The notes: a model not told the origin generated them from the letters alone. 64,000 nt of DNA from Pseudomonas fluorescens (GCF_902498195.1 NZ_CABVIY010000010.1:124001-188000), one strand, 5' to 3'; numbered from the stretch's first letter, positions 26,384 to 35,297 are shown. Translations and numbers: made by a program.

Positions 26384-27355
26384 GCCCCAGACGTCCTTGA
26401 GGACGCTCACCCAGTTCTCGCCCATGATCTTGCGCACCACGCGCTCGGAGTGGCCGCGCTTGAGCAGGGTTTCGGTCAGGTTCGGGAACTCGCCGACGGT
26501 GCGGATGCCCAGCGGGTTGATGATCTTGCCGAAGCTGGTCAGGCGGCGGGCGTAGCCCTTGTCGTGGGTCAGGTATTCGAAGAAGTCCTGGCCGTGACCC
26601 TGGGTGAAGTCGGTGCCGATACCGATGGAGTCTTCGCCGACGATGTTGAGGGTGTATTCAATAGCTTCGGCGTAGTCGTCGATGGTCGAATCGATGCCCT
26701 TGGCCAGGAACGGCGCGAACATGGTCACACCGACGAAACCGCCGTGGTCGGCGATGAACTTCAACTCTTCATCGGACTTGTTGCGCGGGTGCTCTTTGAG
26801 GCCCGATGGCAGGCAGTGGGAGTAGCACACCGGCTTTTTCGATTCGAGAATGACTTCTTCGGAGGTCTTGGAACCGACGTGGGACAGGTCGCACATCACG
26901 CCAACGCGGTTCATCTCGGCGACGATCTCGCGACCGAAGCCCGACAGGCCGCCATCGCGCTCGTAGCAGCCGGTGCCCACCAGGTTCTGGGTGTTGTAGC
27001 ACATCTGCACGATACCGACGCCGAGCTGCTTGAACACCTCGACATAGCCGATCTGGTCTTCAAAGGCGTGGGCATTCTGGAAGCCGAAGAGGATGCCGGT
27101 CTTGCCCTGCTCCTTGGCCTTGCGGATGTCGGCGGTGGTGCGCACCGGAATCACCAGGTCGCTGTTCTCGCGGATCAGTTTCTGGCTGGCGGCAATGTTG
27201 TTGACGGTGGCCTGGAAGCCTTCCCACACCGACACGGTGCAGTTGGCCGCGGTCAGACCGCCCTTGCGCATGTCTTCAAACAGCTCGCGGTTCCACTTGG
27301 CAATAATCAGCCCGTCGATAACGATGCTGTCGGCGTGCAATTCGGCTGGGCTCAT
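26378..27355 (-). CDS. Membrane dipeptidase family (M19) metal-dependent hydrolase
   Basis: A 325-residue protein of the renal-dipeptidase type with DGLIIAKWNRELF near the N-terminus, CDLSHVGSKTSEEVI and YSHCLPSGLKEHPRN metal-site regions, and IGIGTDFTQGHG. The ATG at 27355 has AGGGGA 7 nt upstream; a longer frame is unsupported. It corresponds to the first gene of the P. aeruginosa dgcAB cluster (PA5396). True substrate unknown; it may cleave a betaine-derived compound rather than a dipeptide. Confidence 0.9.
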   Translation of the reverse strand: MSPAELHADSIVIDGLIIAKWNRELFEDMRKGGLTAANCTVSVWEGFQATVNNIAASQKLIRENSDLVIPVRTTADIRKAKEQGKTGILFGFQNAHAFEDQIGYVEVFKQLGVGIVQMCYNTQNLVGTGCYERDGGLSGFGREIVAEMNRVGVMCDLSHVGSKTSEEVILESKKPVCYSHCLPSGLKEHPRNKSDEELKFIADHGGFVGVTMFAPFLAKGIDSTIDDYAEAIEYTLNIVGEDSIGIGTDFTQGHGQDFFEYLTHDKGYARRLTSFGKIINPLGIRTVGEFPNLTETLLKRGHSERVVRKIMGENWVSVLKDVWGE

Positions 27356-27602
27356 CAGGCTGTCCCCTATTAGCGATTCATGCGCCGAATCGTGTGCCGG
27401 CGCTTTGGGGCCAGCATATGCCTCGGTGCCTTGGCGACCGGGTGCAAAAACGACAGGGGAATTGCCGAAAGCGTCAATCCGCGACAAAGGGTCGTCGCCG
27501 GGCACAATTGGCGACCTGTTCAAGGCCGCGCGCTTGGGCCAGAATTCGCCGCATCACGAGAATACCCACTGGTCTTTACGGGAAAAGAAGGCGGCGACAT
27601 CA

Positions 27603-28004
27603 ATGAAATCGATCATTCTGGCACTGGCACTGATTGCAACCGGCGTACACGCAGCGGAAGAAGCGGACGACAACCCCTGCGACAAGGTCGAAAACGACGT
27701 CCAGACCCTGGAGTGCTCCGCCTTCAGCAAAACCACCGCCGAAGACCTGCTGAGCGAAAACTACAAAAGCCTGACCGAGCGCATGCAGTCGCTCTACGGC
27801 AAGAACAAGGCGCAATTGGACGACATCACCGCCAAAATCAAAGCCTCCCAACAGCAATGGCTGAAAACCCGCGACGCCGACTGCGCCGTCGAAGCCTTCC
27901 CGGCCACCGCTGGCAGCAAGGCGTTCACCATTGCGCTGAATGATTGTGTGGCGCGGGTGAGTGATGAGCGGTCGGAGTTTTTGGAGTCGATTGGGCAGGA
28001 GTAG
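27603..28004 (+). CDS. LprI/DUF1311-type periplasmic protein
   Basis: A 133-residue protein with a signal peptide (MKSIILALALIATGVHA) and the DUF1311 pattern: CDKVENDVQTLEC, a central helix, QQWLKTRDADCAVEA, and a final NDCVA. Four cysteines could make two disulfides. Related LprI proteins inhibit lysozyme, but many family members are uncharacterised. It is divergent from the dipeptidase gene. Confidence 0.8.
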   Translation: MKSIILALALIATGVHAAEEADDNPCDKVENDVQTLECSAFSKTTAEDLLSENYKSLTERMQSLYGKNKAQLDDITAKIKASQQQWLKTRDADCAVEAFPATAGSKAFTIALNDCVARVSDERSEFLESIGQE

Positions 28005-28170
28005 CATTTCTCCCCTGCAGGATGCGGGCACACTAGCCCGCTTCCCTCCTTAAAAAATACTGTTTCCTACACAGCTCGCTGATCCAGCCTACAGCCCTGG
28101 CAACACCTTGGAGCTGACCCTGCTAGCCGCGCAATATCCCGACATGGTTCGTTAATTGGCCGGTGGAAAA

Positions 28171-28210
28171 ATATAAGTAAAGATTAGCAAATCTTATAAA
28201 AGACTTATAT
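28171..28210. promoter_or_regulatory. Nested inverted repeats at the toxin-antitoxin promoter
   Basis: ATATAAGT (28171-28178) pairs with ACTTATAT (28203-28210), and inside them AAGATT-AGCA-AATCTT is at 28180-28195. The AT-rich block ends 6 bp before the toxin start and is the expected autoregulatory operator; it probably overlaps the promoter. Confidence 0.65.
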
Positions 28211-28216
28211 TCTTCC

Positions 28217-28471
28217 ATGAACAGTATCCACTGGACTCGAAAAGCCGTTAAGCAACTTCTGAAATTGCATTCTGCCCATCAGGTCCAGGTCCGTGATGCC
28301 GTCACGATTCTGGCCAACATGCCTGATGTGGGGAATGTCAAAGCACTGGTTGCCCACGATTACGCCTACCGCCTGAGAGTCGGCAATTATCGGATCATGT
28401 TCGACTGGGATGGCGCAATAAAAGTGGTCAGTATTCAAGAGGTCAAAAAACGCGATGAACGCACCTACTGA
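28217..28471 (+). CDS. RelE/ParE-superfamily toxin
   Basis: An 84-residue basic protein with the RelE pattern: HWTRKAVKQLLKL, a mid-protein VKALVAHDYAYRLRVGNYRIMFDW, and a terminal basic tail (VKKRDERTY). Such toxins are ribosome-dependent mRNA interferases or gyrase inhibitors; which one cannot be told here. It precedes and overlaps the antitoxin by 17 bp, the toxin-first order seen in higBA-type modules. Confidence 0.88.
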   Translation: MNSIHWTRKAVKQLLKLHSAHQVQVRDAVTILANMPDVGNVKALVAHDYAYRLRVGNYRIMFDWDGAIKVVSIQEVKKRDERTY

Positions 28472-28778
28472 CGTTCAAATCATCAATGACGCAGATGGAA
28501 AACCTGCCTTTGTGGTCATTCCCTATGCCCAGTATTTGGCACAGAAGATTGAGCCCGATCTGATTCCCCACGAGGTGGTCAGTCGCATTGTCGATGGCGC
28601 AACACCGATCCGCGCATGGCGCGAACACTTGAACCTTACACAGGATGAAGTGGCCAAACGCATGGGTATCACTCAACCGGCCTTCGCCCAGCAGGAAACC
28701 GTTTCAAAGCCCCGGAAGGCGACTCGCGAAAAAATAGCAGCGGCGTTTGGTATTACCGCTAATCAACTTGAGCTTTAG
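28455..28778 (+). CDS. Antitoxin with Phd-like N-terminus and XRE-type helix-turn-helix
   Basis: A 107-residue protein. Residues 5-30 (DADGKPAFVVIPYAQYLAQK) look like a Phd/YefM-type segment and residues 55-105 form an XRE helix-turn-helix (LTQDEVAKRMGITQPAFAQQE, KIAAAFGITANQLEL). It should neutralise the upstream RelE-like toxin and repress from the repeats at 28171-28210. The two-part build is noteworthy, though this family is common in proteobacteria. Confidence 0.87.
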   Translation: MNAPTDVQIINDADGKPAFVVIPYAQYLAQKIEPDLIPHEVVSRIVDGATPIRAWREHLNLTQDEVAKRMGITQPAFAQQETVSKPRKATREKIAAAFGITANQLEL

Positions 28779-28796
28779 GCTGTGAAAGGGATCGAC

Positions 28797-29213
28797 ATGA
28801 AAATCTGCGGCATCGAAATCAAAGGCAGCGAAGCGATCATCGCCGTGGCCGCCCTGGATGGAGCCACGTTGAACCACGTCGCGCTCGCCACCAAGAAAAT
28901 CGCCCTGGACGATGACGACGAAGCGGCCAACGTCAAAGTGTTTGCCGCTCAGGTGGCGTCGTTTGTTCGCGAGAACTCGATAGATCGGATTGCGATCAAG
29001 AAGCGCAGCAAGAAGGGCGAATTTGCGGGTGGGCCGACCACATTCAAAATCGAGGGCGTTTTCCAGTTGCTGGACAGTTGCGAGGTGACATTGCTGTCGC
29101 CGCAGACCATCAATGCGCAGGCCAAAAAGCACAACTTTGAGCTGCCGGAGACGCTGAACAAGTATCAGCATGAGGCGTACAAGGCTGCTTGCTCGGCGCT
29201 ACTGAAAAAGTAA
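28797..29213 (+). CDS. DUF3010 family protein
   Basis: A 138-residue protein starting MKICGIEIKGSEAIIAVA, then RIAIKKRSKKGEFAGGPTT and a C-terminal helix. The beginning resembles a ribonuclease-H/Holliday-resolvase-like strand order (acidic residue after GIEIKG), but function is unknown. AGGG lies 6 nt before the ATG at 28797. It follows the antitoxin by 18 bp and may be cotranscribed. Confidence 0.8.
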   Translation: MKICGIEIKGSEAIIAVAALDGATLNHVALATKKIALDDDDEAANVKVFAAQVASFVRENSIDRIAIKKRSKKGEFAGGPTTFKIEGVFQLLDSCEVTLLSPQTINAQAKKHNFELPETLNKYQHEAYKAACSALLKK

Positions 29214-29242
29214 TCCGATCCTCCAGACGATGAAGATCAAAT

Positions 29243-29331
29243 GTGGGAGCGGGCTTGCTCGCGAAAGCGGTGTGTCATTCGATAAATATTTCGACTGAAG
29301 CACCGCTTTCGCGAGCAAGCCCGCTCCCACA
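29243..29331. repeat. REPIN between DUF3010 gene and cdhR
   Basis: Inverted pair of the main REP family between convergent genes, about 40 bp spacer. Confidence 0.9.
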
Positions 29332-29345
29332 GGGTTTTGTAGTGT

Positions 29346-30290
29346 TTATGCCTTGGCTGTCCGCCGATCTTCTCGTGGACACCTCTCGTACTTCGCCCGA
29401 TAACTGCGGGTGAAATACGACGGTGATTCAAACCCGCAGGCAATGCTCACTTCCAGCACACTCATATCGGTCTGGCGCAGCAACTGCCGCGCTTTCTCCA
29501 GCCTCAAGCGCAGGTAGAAATTGCTCGGCGTATCGTTCAGATGCAGGCGAAACAGGCGCTCCAGTTGCCGGCGCGTGACTTTGATCGACTCCGCCAGTTC
29601 CAGCGTGCTCAGCGGCGGTTCGCTGTGTTGTTCCATCTCGCCGATCACCTGCACCAGTTTCTTGTTGCTGATGCCGTAGCGCGTGGCGACTTCCATGCGC
29701 TGGTGGTCTTTACGCGGGCGGATGCGGCCCAGTACGAATTGCTCGCTGACCTGGATCGCCAGTTCCGGGCCGTGCGCCTGGGCGATCAAATCCAGCATCA
29801 AATCGATGGACGCCGTACCGCCGGCACTGGTGATGCGTCGACGGTCGATCTCGAACAGCTCCTGGGTGACGCTGAGCTGCGGATAGGATTCCTTGAAGGC
29901 GTCGATGGCTTCCCAGTGCAGGGTCAGGCGGTGACCATCGAGCAGGCCGGCTTCAGCGAGGATAAAACTGCCGGTGTCGATAGCGCCGAGGGTCACGCCT
30001 TCGTTGTCCAGCCGCCGTAGCCAGTGCTCGAGCGCCGGGGTGGCAAACTTCAGCGGCTCGAAGCCTGCGACCACTAATAACGTCGCGCCCTTTTTCAGTG
30101 GCTCCAGCGCCGCATCGGCGTTGACCGACATGCCGTTGCTGGCCAGCACCGCCCCGCCGTCGGCGCTCAACACATGCCAGCGATAGAGCTCGCCACGAAA
30201 ACGATTGGCGACCCGCAACGGCTCGATGGCCGAGATAAATCCAATCGCCGAGAAACCCGGCATCAACAAGAAATAGAAATCCTGGGACAT
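29346..30290 (-). CDS. cdhR: Carnitine catabolism regulator, GlxA-type AraC family
   Basis: A 314-residue activator: a DJ-1/PfpI-like domain (residues 1-180; LLMPGFSAIGFISAIEPLRVANR) and a C-terminal double helix-turn-helix (TRRQLERLFRLHLNDTPSNFY, SVLEVSIACGFESPSYFTRSY). Placement next to caiX-cdhCAB identifies it as CdhR, which activates carnitine genes. Start MSQDFYF at 30290. The direct repeat at 30363-30397 in the divergent gap is a probable target. Confidence 0.92.
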   Translation of the reverse strand: MSQDFYFLLMPGFSAIGFISAIEPLRVANRFRGELYRWHVLSADGGAVLASNGMSVNADAALEPLKKGATLLVVAGFEPLKFATPALEHWLRRLDNEGVTLGAIDTGSFILAEAGLLDGHRLTLHWEAIDAFKESYPQLSVTQELFEIDRRRITSAGGTASIDLMLDLIAQAHGPELAIQVSEQFVLGRIRPRKDHQRMEVATRYGISNKKLVQVIGEMEQHSEPPLSTLELAESIKVTRRQLERLFRLHLNDTPSNFYLRLRLEKARQLLRQTDMSVLEVSIACGFESPSYFTRSYRAKYERCPREDRRTAKA

Positions 30291-30362
30291 GGCGCACTCG
30301 ATAGACGGGCGGGTAGCGTGAGGCTGTTGATACGCCACTTGCCAGCGGCATTCAAGAGCACA

Positions 30363-30397
30363 GGTCGCTGCAGTGCAAGAGTCGGTCGCCGCAGTGC
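30363..30397 (+). promoter_or_regulatory. Phased direct repeat, probable CdhR site
   Basis: GGTCGCTGCAGTGC (30363-30376) and GGTCGCCGCAGTGC (30384-30397) differ at one base and are 21 bp apart, two helical turns. They lie between cdhR and caiX. The GTCGC core is the complement of the GCGAC core before gbcA and cbcX. Confidence 0.65.
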
Positions 30398-30486
30398 GCT
30401 TTCGTGCCACATTAGCTGCGTAACGTGACATCACCGGCGCACAGACGACCGGACCCACAATAATGAAACTGCCGAGGAATCCCGAG

Positions 30487-31431
30487 ATGAAACGACTGAT
30501 CAGCAGCTGTGTTCTTGCGCTCAGCGGTACCGCTTTGCTGAGCGCCAGTGTCATGGCCGCCGAACCTGCGTCGTGCCAGAACGTGCGCATGGGCGTAGTG
30601 AACTGGACCGACGTTATCGCCACCAGCGCAATGACCCAGGTTTTGCTCGACGGCCTCGGCTACAACACCAAACAAACCAGCGCCTCCCAGCAAATCATCT
30701 TCGCCGGGATTCGCGATCAGCGCCTGGACCTGTTCCTGGGTTACTGGAACCCGCTGATGACCCAGACCATCACCCCGTTCGTCGACGCCAACCAGGTCAA
30801 GGTGCTGCAGGCGCCCAGCCTGAAAGACGCCCGCGCCACCCTCGCCGTGCCGACCTACCTCTACGACAAGGGCCTGAAAACCTTCGCCGACATCGCCAAG
30901 TTCGAAAAAGAGCTGGGCGGCAAGATCTACGGCATCGAGCCAGGCTCGGGCGCCAACACCCAGATCAAGGCAATGATCACCAAGAACCAGTTCGGCCTGG
31001 GCAAGTTCCAGCTGGTCGAATCCAGCGAGGCCGGCATGCTCGCGGCGGTGGATCGCGCCGTGCGTCGCAACGAAGCCGTGGTGTTCTTCGGCTGGGCGCC
31101 GCACCCGATGAACGTCAACATCAAAATGACCTACCTGACCGGCAGCGACGACGCCCTCGGCCCGAACGAAGGCATGGCCACCGTCTGGACTGTCACCGCG
31201 CCGACCTACGCCGAACAGTGCCCGAATATTGGAAAACTGCTGAGCAACCTGACCTTCACCGCCGAAGACGAGAGCCGGATGATGCAGCCGCTGCTGGATC
31301 ACAAGGACGCCTTCGAATCGGCCAAACAATGGCTGAAAGACCACCCGCAAGACAAAAAGCGCTGGCTCGAAGGCGTGACCACCTTCGATGGCAAGCCGGC
31401 GGCTGAAAACCTGAAGCTGACCAGCAAATAA
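30487..31431 (+). CDS. caiX: Carnitine-specific periplasmic binding protein
   Basis: A 314-residue ProX/OpuAC-type protein with a signal peptide ending near SVMAAEP. Trp residues in VNWTDV, GYWNP and FFGWAPHPM are as expected for an aromatic cage that binds quaternary amines. It delivers carnitine to the shared CbcWV transporter in P. aeruginosa; no permease gene is adjacent. The ATG at 30487 has GAGGAA 7 nt upstream. First gene of the cdh operon. Confidence 0.93.
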   Translation: MKRLISSCVLALSGTALLSASVMAAEPASCQNVRMGVVNWTDVIATSAMTQVLLDGLGYNTKQTSASQQIIFAGIRDQRLDLFLGYWNPLMTQTITPFVDANQVKVLQAPSLKDARATLAVPTYLYDKGLKTFADIAKFEKELGGKIYGIEPGSGANTQIKAMITKNQFGLGKFQLVESSEAGMLAAVDRAVRRNEAVVFFGWAPHPMNVNIKMTYLTGSDDALGPNEGMATVWTVTAPTYAEQCPNIGKLLSNLTFTAEDESRMMQPLLDHKDAFESAKQWLKDHPQDKKRWLEGVTTFDGKPAAENLKLTSK

Positions 31432-31532
31432 CCCGTCCCGAAACAGACCTGAATTGAACCACCGATTCGCAGCCCGACAGGGCTGCGGACGGGATCGCCA
31501 CGCCCAAAAATCATGCCTGAAGGAACCAAAAA

Positions 31533-32420
31533 ATGAACCACGACGTCATCATCACCTGCGCACTCACCGGTGCTGGCGACACGACCGCCAAGAGCCCGCA
31601 CGTGCCGGTCACCCCGAAACAAATCGCCGCGGCCGCCGTAGAGGCCGCCAAGGCTGGCGCCACCGTGGTCCACTGCCACGTCCGCGACCCGCAAACCGGC
31701 AAGTTCAGCCGTGACGTGGCGCTGTACCGCGAAGTGATGGAGCGCATCCGCGAAGCCGACGTCGACATCATCGTCAACCTCACCGCCGGCATGGGCGGCG
31801 ACCTGGAAATCGGCGCGGGCGAGAACCCGATGGAGTTCGGCCCGAACACCGACCTGGTCGGCCCGTTGACCCGTCTGGCCCACGTCGAAGAACTGCTGCC
31901 GGAAATCTGCACCCTCGACTGCGGCACCCTGAACTTTGGCGATGGCGACACCATTTACGTCTCCACCCCTGCCCAGCTGCGTGCTGGCGCCAAACGCATC
32001 CAGGAGCTGGGCGTGAAGGCCGAGCTGGAAATTTTCGACACCGGTCACCTGTGGTTCGCCAAGCAGATGATCAAGGAAGGCCTGCTCGACAACCCGCTGT
32101 TCCAGCTGTGCCTGGGCATTCCGTGGGGCGCCCCGGCCGACACCACCACCATGAAAGCCATGGTCGACAACCTCCCGGCCGATGCGGTCTGGGCCGGTTT
32201 CGGCATCGGCCGCATGCAGATGCCGATGGCCGCGCAAGCGGTGCTGCTGGGCGGCAACGTGCGGGTCGGGCTGGAAGACAACCTGTGGCTGGACAAGGGC
32301 GTCCTGGCGACCAACGGCCAATTGGTCGAACGCGCCGGCGAAATCCTCAGCCGCCTCGGTGCGCGGGTCCTTACCCCGGCTGAAGGCCGCAAGAAAATGG
32401 GCCTGACCAAGCGCGGTTAA
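31533..32420 (+). CDS. cdhC: 3-dehydrocarnitine:acetyl-CoA trimethylamine transferase (BKACE family)
   Basis: A 295-residue DUF849/BKACE protein with the zinc motif VHCHVRDP at residues 46-53 and a C-terminal VRVGLEDNLW. It converts dehydrocarnitine and acetyl-CoA to betainyl-CoA and acetoacetate. It follows caiX by 100 bp; AAGGAA precedes the ATG at 31533. The next gene cdhA is separated by a REPIN. Confidence 0.93.
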   Translation: MNHDVIITCALTGAGDTTAKSPHVPVTPKQIAAAAVEAAKAGATVVHCHVRDPQTGKFSRDVALYREVMERIREADVDIIVNLTAGMGGDLEIGAGENPMEFGPNTDLVGPLTRLAHVEELLPEICTLDCGTLNFGDGDTIYVSTPAQLRAGAKRIQELGVKAELEIFDTGHLWFAKQMIKEGLLDNPLFQLCLGIPWGAPADTTTMKAMVDNLPADAVWAGFGIGRMQMPMAAQAVLLGGNVRVGLEDNLWLDKGVLATNGQLVERAGEILSRLGARVLTPAEGRKKMGLTKRG

Positions 32421-32438
32421 CCCTACCCACACCTCCCC

Positions 32439-32525
32439 CTGTAGGAGCTGCCGAAGGCTGCGATCTTTTGATGTTGCTCTTAAAAACAAGATCAAAAGAT
32501 CGCAGCCTTCGGCAGCTCCTACAGG
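32439..32525. repeat. REPIN of the second family (GTAGGAGCTGCCGAAGGCTG)
   Basis: Inverted pair between cdhC and cdhA; the long stem continues into GATCTTTTGAT and its complement. Confidence 0.9.
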
Positions 32526-32551
32526 GATCATCGATTCTTTAGGAAGTTGCC

Positions 32552-33517
32552 ATGACCTTCATCACCGAAATCAAAACCTTCGCCGCCCTGGGCAGCGGTG
32601 TCATCGGCAGCGGCTGGGTGTCCCGCGCCCTCGCCCACGGCCTCGACGTAGTGGCCTGGGACCCGGCGCCCGGTGCCGAAGCCGCGCTGCGCAAGCGCGT
32701 CGCCAACGCCTGGGGTGCGCTGGAGAAACAAGGCCTGGCACCCGGCGCCTCGCAGGACCGCCTGCGCTTTGTCGCCACCATCGAGGAATGCGTGCGCGAC
32801 GCCGATTTCATTCAGGAAAGCGCCCCCGAACGCCTTGAACTGAAACTGGAACTGCACAGCAAAATCAGCGCCGCGGCCAAGCCCAACGCCCTGATCGGTT
32901 CCAGCACCTCGGGCCTGCTGCCGAGCGAGTTCTACGAGAGCGCCACGCACCCGGAACGTTGCGTGGTCGGTCACCCGTTCAACCCGGTTTACCTGCTGCC
33001 ATTGGTGGAAGTGGTCGGTGGCAAAAACACCGCTCCCGAAGCGGTGCAGGCGGCGATGAAAGTCTACGAATCCTTGGGCATGCGCCCGCTGCATGTGCGC
33101 AAGGAAGTGCCGGGCTTCATCGCCGACCGCCTGCTCGAAGCGCTGTGGCGCGAGGCCCTGCACCTGGTCAACGACGGCGTGGCGACCACCGGCGAGATCG
33201 ATGACGCCATCCGCTTTGGCGCCGGCCTGCGCTGGTCATTCATGGGCACGTTCCTGACTTACACCCTGGCCGGTGGTGATGCGGGCATGCGTCACTTCAT
33301 GGCACAGTTCGGCCCGGCCCTGCAGTTGCCGTGGACCTATCTGCCGGCGCCCGAGCTGACCGACAAACTGATTGACGACGTGGTGGACGGCACCAGCGAT
33401 CAATTGGGCAAACACAGCATTTCGGCGCTGGAACGCTATCGTGATGACTGCCTGCTGGCGGTGCTGGAGGCGGTGAAGACCACCAAAGAGAAACATGGGA
33501 TGGCCTTTAGCGAGTAA
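32552..33517 (+). CDS. cdhA: L-carnitine dehydrogenase
   Basis: A 321-residue 3-hydroxyacyl-CoA-dehydrogenase-type enzyme with Rossmann motif LGSGVIGSGWVSRALAHG, GSSTSGLLPSEF and HPFNPVYLLPLVEVVGG. It oxidises L-carnitine to 3-dehydrocarnitine with NAD. Order caiX-cdhC-cdhA-cdhB matches P. aeruginosa. Ribosome site AGGAAG before the ATG at 32552. Confidence 0.95.
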   Translation: MTFITEIKTFAALGSGVIGSGWVSRALAHGLDVVAWDPAPGAEAALRKRVANAWGALEKQGLAPGASQDRLRFVATIEECVRDADFIQESAPERLELKLELHSKISAAAKPNALIGSSTSGLLPSEFYESATHPERCVVGHPFNPVYLLPLVEVVGGKNTAPEAVQAAMKVYESLGMRPLHVRKEVPGFIADRLLEALWREALHLVNDGVATTGEIDDAIRFGAGLRWSFMGTFLTYTLAGGDAGMRHFMAQFGPALQLPWTYLPAPELTDKLIDDVVDGTSDQLGKHSISALERYRDDCLLAVLEAVKTTKEKHGMAFSE

Positions 33518-33538
33518 TCAGTCAGCAGGCCTGGCCCC

Positions 33539-33602
33539 TTCGCGAGCAAGCCCGCTCCCACAGGTTTTGCGCGGTCCTTGTGGGAGCGAGCCTGCTCGCG
33601 AA
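33539..33602. repeat. REPIN between cdhA and cdhB
   Basis: Short-spacer inverted pair; one arm is the variant GTGGGAGCGAGCCTGCTCGC. Confidence 0.9.
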
Positions 33603-33640
33603 TACGGCAGCCCAGTCACCACATTTTTGGAATCTGAAAT

Positions 33641-34117
33641 ATGCCCGCACTGACCACCTACCAAACCACAATCATCCCCGACTGGGTCGACTACAACGGC
33701 CACCTGCGCGACGCCTTCTACCTGCTGATCTTCAGCTACGCCACCGACGCCCTGATGGACCGTCTGGGCATGGACAGCAACCACCGCGAAGCCAGCGGTC
33801 ATTCGCTGTTCACCCTGGAATTGCACCTCAACTACCTGCACGAAGTGAAGCTCGGCGCCGAGGTCGAAGTGCACACGCAGATCATCGGCCACGACAGCAA
33901 ACGCCTGCACCTCTACCACAGCCTGCACGTGGTAGGTGACGCCAGGGAGCTGGCCGGCAACGAGCAAATGCTGCTGCATGTCGACCTCGCCGGCCCGCGT
34001 TCCACGCCGTTCAGCGAACAAACCCTGGGCAAACTGCACGCCATCGTCGCCGAACAGGTCGACCTGCCTATCCCCGAGTACATTGGCCGAGTGATCGCAC
34101 TACCCCCCCAAAAATAA
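33641..34117 (+). CDS. cdhB: Betainyl-CoA thioesterase
   Basis: A 158-residue 4HBT hot-dog thioesterase with the motif DWVDYNGHLRDAFYL at residues 13-27. It hydrolyses betainyl-CoA from CdhC to glycine betaine, joining the carnitine route to GbcAB. It is followed after 12 bp by the gamma-butyrobetaine dioxygenase gene. Confidence 0.92.
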   Translation: MPALTTYQTTIIPDWVDYNGHLRDAFYLLIFSYATDALMDRLGMDSNHREASGHSLFTLELHLNYLHEVKLGAEVEVHTQIIGHDSKRLHLYHSLHVVGDARELAGNEQMLLHVDLAGPRSTPFSEQTLGKLHAIVAEQVDLPIPEYIGRVIALPPQK

Positions 34118-34129
34118 CAAGGAGATCCC

Positions 34130-35290
34130 ATGAACACCGCCGCCTTTGCCGACTTCCGTACTTATCCGTTGATCAGCGCGCTGGCAGGCGTGCAGGCCAT
34201 GGCGGATCGTGTCCTGGTGAAGTGGGCCGATCACCGTGTCAGCCCCTTCCATCATCAATGGCTACGGGACAACTGCCCGTGCCCGCAATGCGTCTACACC
34301 GTGACCCGTGAGCAGGTGCTGGAAATCGTCGACGTTGCGCAAGACCTGCTCCCTTCCCAAACCAGCGTCGAGGCCGACGGTTGCCTGAGCGTCCAATGGC
34401 AGGACGGCCACCAGAGCCGCTTCGACCCTGGCTGGTTGCGTGCCCACGCCTATGACGACGAATCCCGCGCCGAACGCCAGGCAGGCAAGCCGAGAGCCCG
34501 GCTCTGGCACAGTGATCTGGCGCTGCCGGTGTTCGAGTATGAGGCGCTGATGGAGGACAACGCGGCGCTGCTGCAATGGCTGCTGGCCGTGCGGGACATC
34601 GGCCTGACGCAGGTCCGTGGCGTGCCCACCGAGCCCGGCTCGCTGAAGCTGATCGCCCAGCGGATTTCCTTCATCCGCGAGAGCAATTTCGGCGTGCTGT
34701 TCAACGTGCAATCCAAGGCCGATGCCGACAGCAACGCCTACACCGCCTTCAACCTGCCATTACACAGCGATTTGCCCACCCGGGAGCTGCAACCGGGCCT
34801 GCAATTCCTGCATTGCCTGGTCAACGATGCCGAAGGGGGCGAGAGTATTTTTGTCGATGGCTTTGCCATCGCCGATGCCTTGCGCCGGGAGGATCCGGAC
34901 TCCTTCAAAAGCCTGTGCGAGATCCCCGTGGAGTTCCGCAACAAGGACCGCCACAGCGACTACCGCTGCCTGGCGCCGATCATCGCCCTGGACGCCTTGG
35001 GGCAGGTGTCGGAAATCCGCATGGCGAATTTTCTGCGCGGTCCGTTCGATGCGTCGGTGGACGATATGCCCAAGCTCTACCGCGCCTATCGCCGCTTCAT
35101 TGCGATGACTCGCGAGGACCGCTTCCGCCTGATGCAAAGGCTCAATCCGGGCGAACTCTGGTGCTTCGACAACCGCCGTACCCTGCATGCCCGCAACGCC
35201 TTCGACCCCGCCACCGGGGCGCGGCATTTCCAGGGGTGTTATGTGGATCGGGATGAGTTGTTGTCGCGCATCCTCGTGTTGCAGCGTTAA
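34130..35290 (+). CDS. Gamma-butyrobetaine dioxygenase
   Basis: A 386-residue Fe(II)/2-oxoglutarate dioxygenase. The N-terminal zinc domain shows NCPCPQC (C-x-C-x2-C) and a later His near WLRAH; the TauD-like domain has the HxD of LPLHSDLPTRE and a distal His in RTLHARN. It hydroxylates gamma-butyrobetaine to L-carnitine, the substrate of CdhA. AAGGAG is 6 nt before the ATG and only 12 bp separate it from cdhB, so it belongs to the cdh operon. Confidence 0.93.
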   Translation: MNTAAFADFRTYPLISALAGVQAMADRVLVKWADHRVSPFHHQWLRDNCPCPQCVYTVTREQVLEIVDVAQDLLPSQTSVEADGCLSVQWQDGHQSRFDPGWLRAHAYDDESRAERQAGKPRARLWHSDLALPVFEYEALMEDNAALLQWLLAVRDIGLTQVRGVPTEPGSLKLIAQRISFIRESNFGVLFNVQSKADADSNAYTAFNLPLHSDLPTRELQPGLQFLHCLVNDAEGGESIFVDGFAIADALRREDPDSFKSLCEIPVEFRNKDRHSDYRCLAPIIALDALGQVSEIRMANFLRGPFDASVDDMPKLYRAYRRFIAMTREDRFRLMQRLNPGELWCFDNRRTLHARNAFDPATGARHFQGCYVDRDELLSRILVLQR

Positions 35291-35297
35291 ACCTTTC

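Noticed and set aside
27093..28004. Longer form of the LprI-like protein
   Set aside because: The upstream part is antisense to the dipeptidase; the start at 27603 begins a clean signal peptide.
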